64,000 nt of DNA from Pontibacterium sinense (GCF_015209595.1 NZ_JADEYS010000014.1:1-64000), one strand, 5' to 3'. Numbered from the stretch's first letter, positions 54,125 through 63,903 are shown. The notes: generated by a model from the sequence alone, not told the origin. Program-made: numbers and translations.

Positions 54125-56797
54125 TTAGAAAGAAGCTGGGTCGGATTTTGACTCAGGAATATTCAGTTCAGTCCGAGCCTGTATCAGCACGTCCTGACTT
54201 AACGATCCCGCCCGATACAACCCAGCCAACGCAGACCAGGCAATGTAACGTGCATCCACTTCAAAGTGATCTCGCAGATCGGGCCGCGACTCACTGAGTC
54301 CAAACCCATCAGTCCCCAAGGCGACAACAGGCTGCGGAAACCAACGCGCAATACTGGTGGGTAACGACTTCATAAAGTCACTACACGCCACAACAATTCC
54401 CTGCTCATCCGCCATCATTTGCTGGATATAATTTTGCTCTGGAACCTCCGGAGTCAGCATATTTTGACGCTCCACCTGCTGCGCCTGACGCAACAGTTCG
54501 TTGTAGCTGGTCACACTCCAGATATCTGCGTTGCAGCCATAACCCTGCAGAATCTCGGCGGCTTTCAGGACTTCCTGCATCAGACTGCCGCTGCCCAGCA
54601 AATGGACTTTTTGCCCCGTGCTATCGCTTTTCTGATAGCGATACATCCCTTTGAGAATCCCCTCTTCAACACCCTCCGGCATGGCTGGCATCGGGTAGTT
54701 CTGGTTGTACAAGGTCAGGTAGTAGAAGATGTTTTCATCGTTCTGATACATACGCTCGATACCGTCCCGTACGATGACCGCCAGTTCATAGGCAAACGCC
54801 GGGTCATAACTGCGCATGTTCGGCACCGTAGATGCGATTACATGGGAGTGGCCGTCCTGATGCTGCAAACCTTCACCGTTCAGGGTTGTCCGTCCGGCAG
54901 TACCGCCCATCAGAAAACCTTTCGCCATGGAATCAGCACAGCTCCAGATCATGTCGCCGACACGCTGGAAGCCAAAGATCGAATAGAAGATGTAAAACGG
55001 AATCATCGGCACCGCGAAATTCGCATAAGCCGTACCCGCCGCCAAAAATGACGCCATGGCACCGGCCTCACAGATACCTTCCTGCAACAGCTGACCATCT
55101 TTTGCCTCTTTGTACGGCAGCAGAGAACTGGCATCGACCGGCTTGTATTTCTGCCCTTCGCTGGAATAGATTCCAAACTGCTTAAACAGTGACTCCATGC
55201 CAAAGGTCCGCGCTTCATCCGGCACGATAGGCACAATGTATTTGCCCAGCTCTTTGTCTTTCAGCATCGCCGCCAACATACGAACAAACGCCATGGTGGT
55301 AGATTGCTCACGCTTGGTGCCTTCGATGGCGACTTTAAACAGGCTGAGAGGCGGCGCGGTTAAACGCTGACACCTCACTTCACGCGATGGCAGATAACCA
55401 CCCAGCGACTGGCGATGCTGATGCAGATATTGAGCTTCAGGGCTGTCTTCAGCAGGCTTGTACAACTCCGCCTTTGCCATCTGCTCATCGGTCAGCGGGA
55501 TACCAAAACGTTTACCAATCGCAATGCGCTCCTCCGCACTGAACTGTTTTTTCTGATGCGCGGTATTTTGGCCTTCCGCAGAGGCGCCCATGCCTTCACC
55601 TTTTACGGTCTTCATCAGAATCACGGTGGGGCGACCGGTGGCTTGGGCTGCACGCTCAAAGGCTGCGTACAGCTTTTTGCGATCATGGCCGCCGCGACGA
55701 ATCACCCGGATCTCGTCATTGTTCAGCGTTTTCATCAACTCCGCTAAACGTTCATCACCATCGATCCAATGCTCACGTACGGTGTGCCCGTCAGACACGG
55801 TATAGAACTGGTAATCACCATCCACTGCACGGTCCATTCGCGCTTGCAGCAGTCCGTCACGATCACGAGAGAAAAGCTCATCCCACTCGCTGCCCCAGAT
55901 CACTTTGATCACGTTCCAGCCGGCGCCACGGTAACTACGCTCCAACTCCTGAATAATCTTGCCGTTACCCCGCACGGGGCCATCCAGACGTTGCAGGTTG
56001 CAGTTCACCACCATCACCAGATTATCCAAATTCTCGCGGGTGGCCATATTAATGGTACCCAGCACTTCCGGCTCATCTGACTCACCATCGCCGATAAAGC
56101 ACCATACCTTGCCACCGTTATCAGGCTTCAGTCCCCGGTTTTCGAGGTACTTCATAAAGCGTGCCTGATAGATCGCGGAAGGCGTAGAAAGCCCCATAGA
56201 TGCCGTCGGTAACTGCCAGAAATCAGGCAAACGACGTGGATGAGGATATGAAGGCAAACCACCACCAGACTGCAGCTCACGGCGGAAATTGTTCACCTGT
56301 TGCTCTGATAAGCGATTCTCAAGATAAGCACGTGCGTAAATACCAGGTGCGGCATGTGCCTGTACCATCAGAATATCGCCGCCGTAGGATTCGGAGTGTT
56401 TGCGAAACCAATGGTGAAAGCCAACTTCCAGAGCGGTGGCTGCTGACTGATAAGTGGCAACATGACCACCCACACCCGAACCGTCTTCGTTGGCTTTTAA
56501 GACCATCGCCATCGCGTTCCAACGAATGATGTTTTCGATTTTCTGTTCCAGCTCGATATTGCCCGGATAGCCGGACTGCTGATGCGGTGGGATAGTATTG
56601 CGATACGGCGTATTCAACGTTGCTTCCGGCAGGGTCACACCCTGCTTCAACAGGTGATCCTGCAACAACCGCAGCATCTCGCGGCTGCGATCCTCTCCCT
56701 GTTCACGACGGAGATACTCCAGCGCCTCAATCCATTCTGCGTTTTCTAACCCTTTCTCTTCAGCATCTAAACTGTGCTGGATCTGTATGTTATTCAT
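54125..56797 (-). CDS. aceE: 2-oxo-acid dehydrogenase E1 (AceE-like, homodimeric)
   Basis: An 890-residue thiamin-diphosphate enzyme of the AceE type. The ThDP motif begins CFIGDGESDEPEVLGTINMA (about 229-248) and ends MVVNCNLQRLDGPV; C-terminal E1 motifs include FRR/GRTTLNGEGLQHQDGHSH and ALGTDGFGLSESRPDLRDHF. It decarboxylates pyruvate or a similar 2-oxo acid and acylates the E2 encoded downstream. It is divergent from an Lrp/AsnC regulator (272 bp), as for the methionine-catabolic MdeB of P. putida, which is an AceE-type paralogue, so 2-oxobutyrate is an alternative substrate to pyruvate (inference). AGGTCG precedes the ATG. Confidence 0.92.
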   Translation of the reverse strand: MNNIQIQHSLDAEEKGLENAEWIEALEYLRREQGEDRSREMLRLLQDHLLKQGVTLPEATLNTPYRNTIPPHQQSGYPGNIELEQKIENIIRWNAMAMVLKANEDGSGVGGHVATYQSAATALEVGFHHWFRKHSESYGGDILMVQAHAAPGIYARAYLENRLSEQQVNNFRRELQSGGGLPSYPHPRRLPDFWQLPTASMGLSTPSAIYQARFMKYLENRGLKPDNGGKVWCFIGDGESDEPEVLGTINMATRENLDNLVMVVNCNLQRLDGPVRGNGKIIQELERSYRGAGWNVIKVIWGSEWDELFSRDRDGLLQARMDRAVDGDYQFYTVSDGHTVREHWIDGDERLAELMKTLNNDEIRVIRRGGHDRKKLYAAFERAAQATGRPTVILMKTVKGEGMGASAEGQNTAHQKKQFSAEERIAIGKRFGIPLTDEQMAKAELYKPAEDSPEAQYLHQHRQSLGGYLPSREVRCQRLTAPPLSLFKVAIEGTKREQSTTMAFVRMLAAMLKDKELGKYIVPIVPDEARTFGMESLFKQFGIYSSEGQKYKPVDASSLLPYKEAKDGQLLQEGICEAGAMASFLAAGTAYANFAVPMIPFYIFYSIFGFQRVGDMIWSCADSMAKGFLMGGTAGRTTLNGEGLQHQDGHSHVIASTVPNMRSYDPAFAYELAVIVRDGIERMYQNDENIFYYLTLYNQNYPMPAMPEGVEEGILKGMYRYQKSDSTGQKVHLLGSGSLMQEVLKAAEILQGYGCNADIWSVTSYNELLRQAQQVERQNMLTPEVPEQNYIQQMMADEQGIVVACSDFMKSLPTSIARWFPQPVVALGTDGFGLSESRPDLRDHFEVDARYIAWSALAGLYRAGSLSQDVLIQARTELNIPESKSDPASF

Positions 56798-57069
56798 GAC
56801 CGCGACCTGCTCTGGGATCTATTCTTGTAGTGACCAAAATCCTAGCACTAGCCCGTGAGTGATCGTGGTCAAAAACGCCACTACAAAAACACTTAATTAG
56901 AGATATAATCCACAAAACAATTATTTAATAGCGGACACATCCAATACCTATCGAAATGTCACTTTTTTGAACCCAAGCAATGATCTGAGCACCCGCCAAC
57001 TCAGGGCAACAAGCAACTCAATCAGGTCGATAAGAAATGAAAACTATCAGCCTCTAAAGCGAGAGTAAT

Positions 57070-57549
57070 ATGGATAAACTGGACCGGATCGATCGAAGAA
57101 TTTTGGAGCTATTGCAGAAAGATGCACGTATCAGCATTGCAGAATTAGCCGACGCGGTAGGTCTGTCGCAGACACCCTGTGGACGGCGGATAAAACAACT
57201 TGAAGCAAAGGGATTGATCGCTAAACAGATCGTTGTGCTGGATCAGAAGAAGATCGGCCTGCCAATGAGCATTCTGGTACAGATCTCACTCGACAAACAA
57301 ACCAAGGACAAACTTAAAACCTTCGAGGATGCCGTCGCCCTGATCCCCGAAGTAATGGAGTGCTACCTGATTACCGGCAGCCAGTCGGACTATTTACTGA
57401 AGGTGGTTACCCGCGATCTCGATCACTATCAGCAGTTACTCTTAGACCACCTGACCGTCATCGAAGGTGTTAACTCGATTATTACTAACTTCATCATGCG
57501 ACAGCCGATCAATAAGACGGCCTATAACCTTGACCATCTCAGCAAGTAA
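57070..57549 (+). CDS. Lrp/AsnC-family transcriptional regulator
   Basis: A 159-residue Lrp protein: N-terminal HTH (about 5-60: LDRIDRRILELLQKDARIS, SQTPCGRRIKQLEAKGLI) and a C-terminal RAM/AsnC ligand domain (about 65-150: MECYLITGSQSDYLLKVVTR). Such regulators sense amino acids. It is divergent from the AceE/AceF genes and convergent with the LysE exporter, so it probably controls one or both. Its homologues include BkdR and MdeR, which drive branched-chain oxo-acid and methionine-derived 2-oxo-acid dehydrogenase genes in pseudomonads. GAGAG lies near the ATG. Confidence 0.92.
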   Translation: MDKLDRIDRRILELLQKDARISIAELADAVGLSQTPCGRRIKQLEAKGLIAKQIVVLDQKKIGLPMSILVQISLDKQTKDKLKTFEDAVALIPEVMECYLITGSQSDYLLKVVTRDLDHYQQLLLDHLTVIEGVNSIITNFIMRQPINKTAYNLDHLSK

Positions 57550-57571
57550 ACCCGCCTGTATCGATAACGGA

Positions 57572-58204
57572 TCAGTTGCTGCTGGCCAACTTAGTACCAA
57601 AACCGATTAACAGCACGCCCGTGATGCTATCCAGCACTTTCGCAACACGCGGTTGCTGCAACCAACGACGGGCACGCCCGACCATCAGCACCAGCGCGCC
57701 TTGCCACAGCATACCAATAGAGAAATGCACCGTGGCCATCATCAATGCCTGCGGCAGTGCCGAATAGGCAGGATCAATAAACTGCGGCAAAAAAGCCATA
57801 TAGAAGATGATCGGTTTGGGATTCAGGACGTTCGACAACAAGCCCTCTCGCAGCGAAACCATCACGGGAACGCCGTAAACCGCTTCCGGTTGCTCCAGCT
57901 GTAACGTCTTACGATTGATTGCCGAACGCAGGCTCTGTACCCCCAACCAGATCAGGTACGCTGCTCCCGCTAGCTTGAGCAGCATAAATAGCTCCGCTGA
58001 ACCCAGCAGAATGACCGACAACCCTGCCGCAGAGATACTGGCATGGATGAACAGACCTAAACAGATACCCAGACTGGTCAACAGTCCGTCACGATGACCG
58101 CCGCGGGCAGCGTTTCGCATCACCAATAACGTATCAACACCCGGCGTCAGGGTCAGTGCGGTAATGGCGATCAAAAAGGGTAACCACAGGAACTGATCAA
58201 ACAT
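57572..58204 (-). CDS. LysE/RhtB-family amino-acid exporter
   Basis: A 210-residue inner-membrane protein with six predicted helices. The family motif LTPGVDTLLVMRNAARGGHR (about 19-38) and the second NPKPIIFYMAFLPQF (about 129-143) are clear. It exports amino acids or related small solutes; the substrate is unknown. It is convergent with the Lrp-type regulator, 22 bp apart, and lies downstream of the Fe(II)/2-oxoglutarate oxygenase-like gene with a gap of 126 bp on the same strand. Confidence 0.9.
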   Translation of the reverse strand: MFDQFLWLPFLIAITALTLTPGVDTLLVMRNAARGGHRDGLLTSLGICLGLFIHASISAAGLSVILLGSAELFMLLKLAGAAYLIWLGVQSLRSAINRKTLQLEQPEAVYGVPVMVSLREGLLSNVLNPKPIIFYMAFLPQFIDPAYSALPQALMMATVHFSIGMLWQGALVLMVGRARRWLQQPRVAKVLDSITGVLLIGFGTKLASSN

Positions 58205-58330
58205 AATCTGTACTACACATCTCGTTAACTGATCCAGCAGTGTAAGTTAAATGCCATTCACGATCCAATGACCCGCCTCTGTGTGCCGCCCCTCTAAGCT
58301 ATACGAACAAGGTCACTATACTGCCGAGTA

Positions 58331-59185
58331 CTAACGCAAATATTTTCCACCATCGCTGATCCGGTTGAACCAGTGATAGTGGGGGTTTGCTTGTGCATTA
58401 TCGACATTCTCAGGCGGTGTATCCCGATCAGTGTCTTTGTCACCAAACGATCGCATTTCGAGATTAAAACGAAAGCCCGAACGCGGTTCAGCACTGCTGC
58501 CATGCAGATGTGCACTGGAAAAACACAGCAGATCACCGGGGTCGAGAAGGATATTGACCCCTTCATCAGTCACCGTCTCTACCGCTTGTGGCGCATACGG
58601 ATAATCGATCTGCGCATTTGCCGATATCGATTGAGCTTGCTGGCGGGCTTTGCGAAAAGCCTCAAAGCTCCAGTCTGCAGTAGTGTTTACCACAGGAGTG
58701 GACCAGTAGTGCGGATAGAACGTCAGTGTATTGCCATTTGAAATAGGGTAAATCGGGCTCCACCAATTGATCTGATGCTGGATATTACTGCCCCATGTAT
58801 CACGGTGCTGGCCAATGCTACCTCTAAACTGCGAATTCGAATCTCTTGTGGGGGGAACACAGCGAAGGAATAGTTTATCGGCATAGTTGTGCTGGATACT
58901 CATACCACTCTGTGCGAGCGCATCCTTGAACAGATCACGCATTCGGGCGGCTTTATAAAACGACGTTTGCAACAGGGCCATTTCAGCCGCAAACCCTTGA
59001 GGATCAGATTGGAACCTATCCGACAGAGATGTTTGATCTCCGAAATGGCTCCGAATCAACTCATCCATCTCCCGCTGAAGTTCAAGCATCGCGGGAATCC
59101 TGGAGAATAGAATCAGATCACCCTTGAACAGATACGCGTTACGCTCACGATCATTAAGCGGTTGTGACGTGCGAATGATCTTCAT
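58331..59185 (-). CDS. putative Fe(II)/2-oxoglutarate-dependent (phytanoyl-CoA-hydroxylase-like) oxygenase
   Basis: A 284-residue soluble protein. The iron-ligand pattern HxD is in SIGQHRDTWGSN (H127, D129); the distal histidine is in CFSSAHLHGSSAEPRSGFRF (H226 or H228), followed by an arginine that could bind 2-oxoglutarate (R235 or R239). Between them is a jelly-roll core (NWWSPIYPISNGNTLTFYPH). No characterised enzyme is recognised; ectoine- or betaine-modifying oxygenases are only distant candidates. The start at 59185 has a strong purine-rich ribosome site. It lies 107 bp downstream of gbdR on the same strand, so co-expression is plausible. Confidence 0.72.
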   Translation of the reverse strand: MKIIRTSQPLNDRERNAYLFKGDLILFSRIPAMLELQREMDELIRSHFGDQTSLSDRFQSDPQGFAAEMALLQTSFYKAARMRDLFKDALAQSGMSIQHNYADKLFLRCVPPTRDSNSQFRGSIGQHRDTWGSNIQHQINWWSPIYPISNGNTLTFYPHYWSTPVVNTTADWSFEAFRKARQQAQSISANAQIDYPYAPQAVETVTDEGVNILLDPGDLLCFSSAHLHGSSAEPRSGFRFNLEMRSFGDKDTDRDTPPENVDNAQANPHYHWFNRISDGGKYLR

Positions 59186-59292
59186 ATCCCCTACTTCCCC
59201 CCTGCTATCGAAAATTGAGCTACAGGTTAAGGAATGAAGCATCTTACAGACAGGTACAGTGCCTGAAACTGAGACGGGTACACACCTGCCCG

Positions 59293-60420
59293 TCAGGATT
59301 TTCCTTTCAGATTCACCGAACCAAACGTCGACTCTTTCTTGGCTTCGCTAAACGCCCCTGACGAGATTGAATCCTGAGGTTTGCTGATCAGCTTACGCCG
59401 CACGACTGACGGTGCTGCTTCCGGTTCGACCGGCACCTGCCCTTTTTTAATCGCAGCGCGTTCTTCACTCGGCGGGACCCCCATGTGTTCGCGGTAACAC
59501 TTGCTGAAATGCGGCGTCGAGACAAAACCGCAGGCCGCAGCGATGTCGATAATCGGCATGGTATTCTGCATCAGTAGCTGACGTGCTCTTAACAGGCGTA
59601 ACTTGAGGTAATACTTGGACGGAGAACAATCGAGGTATTTCTGAAACAGTCTCTCCAGCTGACGGCGCGACAGATCAACAAACTCGGCCAGTTCATCCAT
59701 CTCGATTGGCTCTTCGATGTTGGCTTCCATCAGTGCGACCACTTCCACCAACTTCGGCTGGGAGGTCCCCAACACATGGCGCAGCGGCACTTTCTGCTGA
59801 TCACTTTCATCACGAATCCGATCACAGATAAACATCTCTGAAATGGCGGCAGACAAGCGGTAACCGTGTTCCTGCTTGATGATGTTCATCATCATATCCA
59901 GTGCGACGGTGCCACCACTGGCGGTAAAACGGTTGCGGTCCAGACTGAATAAACTGTTGGTACAACGCACGTGCGGGAAGGTTTCCTGCATCGATGCCAG
60001 ATACTCCCAATGCACACTGCACTCATAACCGTCCAGCAACCCGGCATCTGCCAGCGGATACGCACCGGTGCAGATACCGCCGAGGGTACAGCCCTTGCGA
60101 TCCATATCCCGTAACCAGTTGAGGTGCGCTTTGTTGTACGCCTTGGTGACATTGACACCACCGACCACAATCACCGTATCCAGCTCAACCTGATCTGCAA
60201 CACTGGCATCAGGCGTGATCTGGATACCATCACTTGCGCTTACTGGCTGACCATCAATGGTCAGAGTGTGCCAGTTATACAGCTTTTCGCCGCTGAGCTG
60301 GTTGGCCATACGTAAGGCTTCGACCGCCGAAGCCAAAGAGATCATGGTGAAGTTATTAAGCAGCAGAAAGCCAATCGAACGGACTGGTTCAGAAACAGTT
60401 TCGGTCGTTGAACGCACCAT
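59293..60420 (-). CDS. gbdR: GlxA-family AraC-type regulator GbdR
   Basis: A 375-residue protein with a DJ-1/PfpI-like N-terminal domain (about 15-195, including IGFLLLNNFTMISLASAVEA and GGICTGAYPLADAGLLDG) and a C-terminal AraC HTH pair (about 240-335: ELAEFVDLSRRQLERLFQKY, CGFVSTPHFSKCYREHMGVP). In Pseudomonas GbdR senses glycine betaine and dimethylglycine and activates gbcAB, dgcAB, sox, purU, sdaB and transport genes. Its position next to sdaB is the Pseudomonas order, so I prefer this copy over the paralogue at 3510-4631 as the GbdR orthologue. GGGGTTG precedes the ATG. Two CGACAAT repeats (60508-60514, 60520-60526) lie upstream and may be autoregulatory. Confidence 0.9.
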   Translation of the reverse strand: MVRSTTETVSEPVRSIGFLLLNNFTMISLASAVEALRMANQLSGEKLYNWHTLTIDGQPVSASDGIQITPDASVADQVELDTVIVVGGVNVTKAYNKAHLNWLRDMDRKGCTLGGICTGAYPLADAGLLDGYECSVHWEYLASMQETFPHVRCTNSLFSLDRNRFTASGGTVALDMMMNIIKQEHGYRLSAAISEMFICDRIRDESDQQKVPLRHVLGTSQPKLVEVVALMEANIEEPIEMDELAEFVDLSRRQLERLFQKYLDCSPSKYYLKLRLLRARQLLMQNTMPIIDIAAACGFVSTPHFSKCYREHMGVPPSEERAAIKKGQVPVEPEAAPSVVRRKLISKPQDSISSGAFSEAKKESTFGSVNLKGKS

Positions 60421-60567
60421 AAATCAACCCCAAACCGGTTCTGGCTTCGCCACCGCTGACCGGCTTTTATATCATTGTTATTTCAGATCCGGGCTTCCAT
60501 CCCGATCCGACAATGGCCACGACAATCCGCCCAGCCATTGATTAAATAATAAGCAGAAAACAGAGAA

Positions 60568-60597
60568 GCCACTACCTGATAATCAACAAGTAGCGGC
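60568..60597 (-). terminator. terminator of sdaB
   Basis: A stem with one mismatch, GCCACTAC (60568-60575) and GTAGCGGC (60590-60597), 14-nt loop, 18 bp after the sdaB stop and followed on the minus strand by a T/C-rich tract. Confidence 0.6.
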
Positions 60598-60614
60598 GAG
60601 TCTCTACCAATGGA

Positions 60615-61994
60615 CTAACACTCGATAGCGTTTACGGCCAAACCGCCGCGAGAAGTCTCTTTGTATTTATCCTGCATATCCATGCCGGTATCACGCATGG
60701 TCTTGATTACCTTATCCAGCGAGATAAAGTGATCGCCATCACCGCGCAGAGCCATCTGGGTCGCGTTGATCGCTTTCATCGCACCGATGGCGTTACGCTC
60801 GATACATGGCACTTGTACCAAACCACCCACCGGATCACAGGTCAGCCCCAGATTGTGTTCAAGTCCAATCTCCGCTGCGTTTTCCACCTGTGCAGGCGTA
60901 CCGCCCAGCACTTCACACAAGCCCGCCGCAGCCATCGCACAGGCAGAACCCACTTCGCCCTGACAGCCGACTTCGGCGCCGGAGATCGAAGCGTTTTTCT
61001 TACACAACGAGCCAATCGCAGCGGCCGCCAGTAGAAAATCCACCACGCACTCTTCTGTTGGGTTGGATGTGAATTCCATGTAGTACATCAACACAGCCGG
61101 AATAATGCCTGCCGCACCGTTGGTTGGTGCCGTCACCATACGACCACCACCGGCGTTCTCTTCGTTCACGGCCAGGGCGTAGAGGTTGACCCAATCCATC
61201 GCACTCAATGTGGAACTGATCACATTAGGTTTAGTGGAACGGATCAGAGATTTATGCAGGCTCATGGCGCGACGCTTAACATGCAAACCGCCAGGCAAAG
61301 TGCCCTCTTTATGCAGGCCGGTGGCGATGCAATCTTTCATCGCGGCCCAGATATCCATCAAGCCATCACGCACTTCCTTCTCTGTGCGCCAGACCTTTTC
61401 GTTTTCCATCATCAACTGGCTGACGGTGAGCTTATTGCTCTCACATAACTCCAGCAGTTCAACCGCATTGTTAAAGTCGTAAGGCAGTTCAACCTGAGGG
61501 ACCAGATGCGCGTCAGCGGTCGCCTCACTTTCGTCGATCACAAAACCGCCACCGATGGAGTAATAGGTGTTTTCGTAGATCACTTCGTCATCCGCACCGA
61601 AGGCACTCAGGTGCATGGCGTTGGGATGATATGGCAGGTTCTCTTCGAGCAAGCGCATATCCCGTGACCAGATAAACTCAACCGGGTATTCACCCAGTAA
61701 CTTGAGGCTGGAACACTCTTTCAATGCAGCTACTTCAGGCAAGATGATCTCTGGATCGACGCTATTGGGGCGTTCGCCCATCAGACCCAGAATGACCGAA
61801 TTATCGGTGCCATGACCCACACCGGTAGCACTGAGGGAGCCATACAGATCAGACTGAATACGCTTAACGTCTTGTGCTTTTCCAATCTGCGCCAGATGAT
61901 CGGCAAACTCGGCTGCCGCCAACATGGGGCCAACCGTATGTGAACTGGATGGGCCTACGCCTATTTTAAAAAGATCAAACACACTGATAGACAT
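60615..61994 (-). CDS. sdaB: L-serine ammonia-lyase (dehydratase), iron-sulfur type
   Basis: A 459-residue single-chain bacterial serine dehydratase. The N-terminal beta-domain has [19 protein letters not shown]; the C-terminal alpha-domain carries the 4Fe-4S cysteines (one in [18 protein letters not shown] and others in [12 protein letters not shown]). It converts L-serine to pyruvate and ammonia. In betaine catabolism the glycine formed is turned into serine by GlyA and then enters central metabolism here. GGAGG precedes the ATG. It lies next to gbdR, as in P. aeruginosa (PA5379-PA5380). Confidence 0.95.
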   Translation of the reverse strand: MSISVFDLFKIGVGPSSSHTVGPMLAAAEFADHLAQIGKAQDVKRIQSDLYGSLSATGVGHGTDNSVILGLMGERPNSVDPEIILPEVAALKECSSLKLLGEYPVEFIWSRDMRLLEENLPYHPNAMHLSAFGADDEVIYENTYYSIGGGFVIDESEATADAHLVPQVELPYDFNNAVELLELCESNKLTVSQLMMENEKVWRTEKEVRDGLMDIWAAMKDCIATGLHKEGTLPGGLHVKRRAMSLHKSLIRSTKPNVISSTLSAMDWVNLYALAVNEENAGGGRMVTAPTNGAAGIIPAVLMYYMEFTSNPTEECVVDFLLAAAAIGSLCKKNASISGAEVGCQGEVGSACAMAAAGLCEVLGGTPAQVENAAEIGLEHNLGLTCDPVGGLVQVPCIERNAIGAMKAINATQMALRGDGDHFISLDKVIKTMRDTGMDMQDKYKETSRGGLAVNAIEC

Positions 61995-62136
61995 ACTGCC
62001 TCCGCCGCTATGAATAGCGCTGATTATTATTGTGATAAAGGAGGATTATGCGCTTCGGTCAAAACCAGGTATGTCAGATTACGACCTGTAGTTTCCTTAA
62101 AGCGTTGTTTCGAAGCAGAGCAAACAGAAGAAAGAG

Positions 62137-62192
62137 GAGGCTGACCTAAAATGGTGGGAGGTATCCGCATCGGGATGCAGAGGGTCAGCCTC
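62137..62192. repeat. structured inverted repeat between purU and sdaB
   Basis: A perfect 10-bp inverted repeat, GAGGCTGACC (62137-62146) and GGTCAGCCTC (62183-62192), enclosing a smaller GCATC/GATGC stem (62167-62178). On the minus strand it lies 91 bp after the purU stop and about 140 bp before sdaB and is followed by a T/C-rich tract. It may be a terminator of the sox/purU operon or a 5' leader of sdaB. Confidence 0.55.
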
Positions 62193-62282
62193 GAAGGTGT
62201 GCGCTTATCAAGACGCAAACACAGGTTGAAACTAAGGAACCTGCGAACAAGTCACAGGGTTAAAGTAGCGTCAGACGTTACT

Positions 62283-63149
62283 TTACTTACTAAAAACAAC
62301 AGTACGGCTTCCGCACAGGAATACGCGCTTTTCGATATGGCAACGTACGGCATTCATCAGCGTGATGCGCTCCACATCCTGGCCTTTCGCGATCAGGTCT
62401 TCCGGGTAGTGAGCGTGATCAACCTGCTGCAAACCCTGAGCAATGATCGGACCTTCATCCAGATCGTTGTTCACGTAATGCGCGGTTGCGCCGACCATCT
62501 TCACACCCTTCTCCCATGCCTGATGGTACGGTCGTGCACCTTTAAAGCCCGGCAATAAGGAATGGTGAATATTGATCGCTTTACCATCGAGGTATGAGCA
62601 AAGATCCGCCGACAATACCTGCATGTAGCGCGCCAGCACCACCAGCTCGATATCGTACTCTTCAAGCAGCTTGACGATCTGTGCTTCCTGCTCCGGTTTT
62701 GTATCCGGCGTAATCGGCAGGTGGTAGTACGGAATATCATGCCACTCCGCCAGATGCTTCAGATCCGGATGGTTGGAGATAATTACCGGTACTTCAATGT
62801 TCAACTGCCCCGTACGATGGCGGTACAGCAGATCGTTCAGACAGTGATCGTACTTTGACACCAGAATCGCCACACGCGGGCGGTGTTCCGGCGGCGTCAG
62901 GCTCCACTCCATCTCGAACTCTTCCGCGCGAGGTGAAAAGCCGGTGTTAAACTCTTCGGCGCTAAAGCCTTCAAACTGAGGGTGAAACTCGATGCGGATA
63001 AAGAAGCGATCAGCAGCACGGTCATCAAAGGAGTGGATATCTTCCACGTAGTTTCCGTACTCCGCCATGTAACGTGTCACCACATCTACAGTGCCCAGAA
63101 CACTCGGACAGCTGGCAGTAAAGATCCAGGGTTTGAGCTTAGATTTCAT
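62283..63149 (-). CDS. purU: formyltetrahydrofolate deformylase
   Basis: A 288-residue protein with an N-terminal ACT-like domain (about 5-85: WIFTASCPSVLGTVDVVTRY) and a C-terminal formyltransferase-fold hydrolase (about 90-288): VAILVSKYDHCLNDLLYRH, VVLARYMQVLSADLCSYL, INIHHSLLPGFKGARPYHQA and DLDEGPIIAQ. It releases formate from 10-formyl-THF. As purU2 in the Pseudomonas sox operon it recycles THF loaded with one-carbon units by sarcosine oxidase. It directly follows soxG with a 79-bp gap on the same strand. Confidence 0.95.
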   Translation of the reverse strand: MKSKLKPWIFTASCPSVLGTVDVVTRYMAEYGNYVEDIHSFDDRAADRFFIRIEFHPQFEGFSAEEFNTGFSPRAEEFEMEWSLTPPEHRPRVAILVSKYDHCLNDLLYRHRTGQLNIEVPVIISNHPDLKHLAEWHDIPYYHLPITPDTKPEQEAQIVKLLEEYDIELVVLARYMQVLSADLCSYLDGKAINIHHSLLPGFKGARPYHQAWEKGVKMVGATAHYVNNDLDEGPIIAQGLQQVDHAHYPEDLIAKGQDVERITLMNAVRCHIEKRVFLCGSRTVVFSK

Positions 63150-63228
63150 AGCAATCTCTTGAATATCAGAAACTATCTTGCATGTCAGAGACCGCCCTCC
63201 TGAGAGGGCGGTCCCGGCACGTTCCAGA

Positions 63229-63903
63229 TCAGGCGTCTACCACCAGACCAAACTCGCGGCTGGCATCCTGAATCCACAGCCAGAGGTAATCCGAGAAACT
63301 GCGACGAATCACCAGCTCGAACTGTTTCTCACCGGTACGACGGATCACTGCGGTGCTTTTCGCAAAGACAGTGGAGACCACCTTGCCAACCGGGAACTCT
63401 GACGGATGCAGGTCAATCGGGGTGGATTTCTTCAGCATGTCCACCACGTTGTCACCGGACAGTTCCAGTACGGTGGAGCCACCACTGCCATTGACCAGCG
63501 AGTAGTGGCCGTCCATCTCATCGCGGAAACGGGTTTCTACGTCGAACGCTTTCAAACCCGGTACGATAATCAGCCACTCGTCCGGCGACATCCAGCGAAT
63601 GGATACATCACCTTTTTCAACGGAGGTCAGCGGCTGCAAAGGCAGCGCCATGCCCAGAACCCGCTCAACGGCCGCCAGCTGATCTGCGTTGTTTGGGTTA
63701 CAGCGCAACGTCAGATGACCCAACAGTTTGTTCTCACGCAGACGGACTCCGCCCTTACGTGGTCCCTGCTTGGCCAGGCTATCCAGATCCGCGTGATACA
63801 GCGGGGATTCCGCACGTACCTCAGGACCGGCAACCTGATTCATGACCACGGCTTTCGTGGACGCTACTTTTTCTTCCGGTACAGCTACAGTCAGATCAGA
63901 CAT
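63229..63903 (-). CDS. soxG: sarcosine oxidase, gamma subunit
   Basis: A 224-residue protein with the SoxG domain (about 70-220): RKGGVRLRENKLLGHLTLRC, SIRWMSPDEWLIIVPG, GSGGSTVLELSGDNVVDML and the C-terminal SFSDYLWLWIQDASREFGL, which resembles the GcvT fold. It is part of the four-subunit SoxBDAG sarcosine oxidase that turns sarcosine into glycine, hydrogen peroxide and formaldehyde or methylene-THF. The start at 63903 has GGGGAG upstream and overlaps the soxA stop by 8 bp. Confidence 0.94.
   Translation of the reverse strand: MSDLTVAVPEEKVASTKAVVMNQVAGPEVRAESPLYHADLDSLAKQGPRKGGVRLRENKLLGHLTLRCNPNNADQLAAVERVLGMALPLQPLTSVEKGDVSIRWMSPDEWLIIVPGLKAFDVETRFRDEMDGHYSLVNGSGGSTVLELSGDNVVDMLKKSTPIDLHPSEFPVGKVVSTVFAKSTAVIRRTGEKQFELVIRRSFSDYLWLWIQDASREFGLVVDA

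Noticed and set aside
61995-62282. Glycine riboswitch before sdaB
   Set aside because: The conserved core elements of the tandem or single glycine aptamer could not be found; only an inverted repeat is visible.
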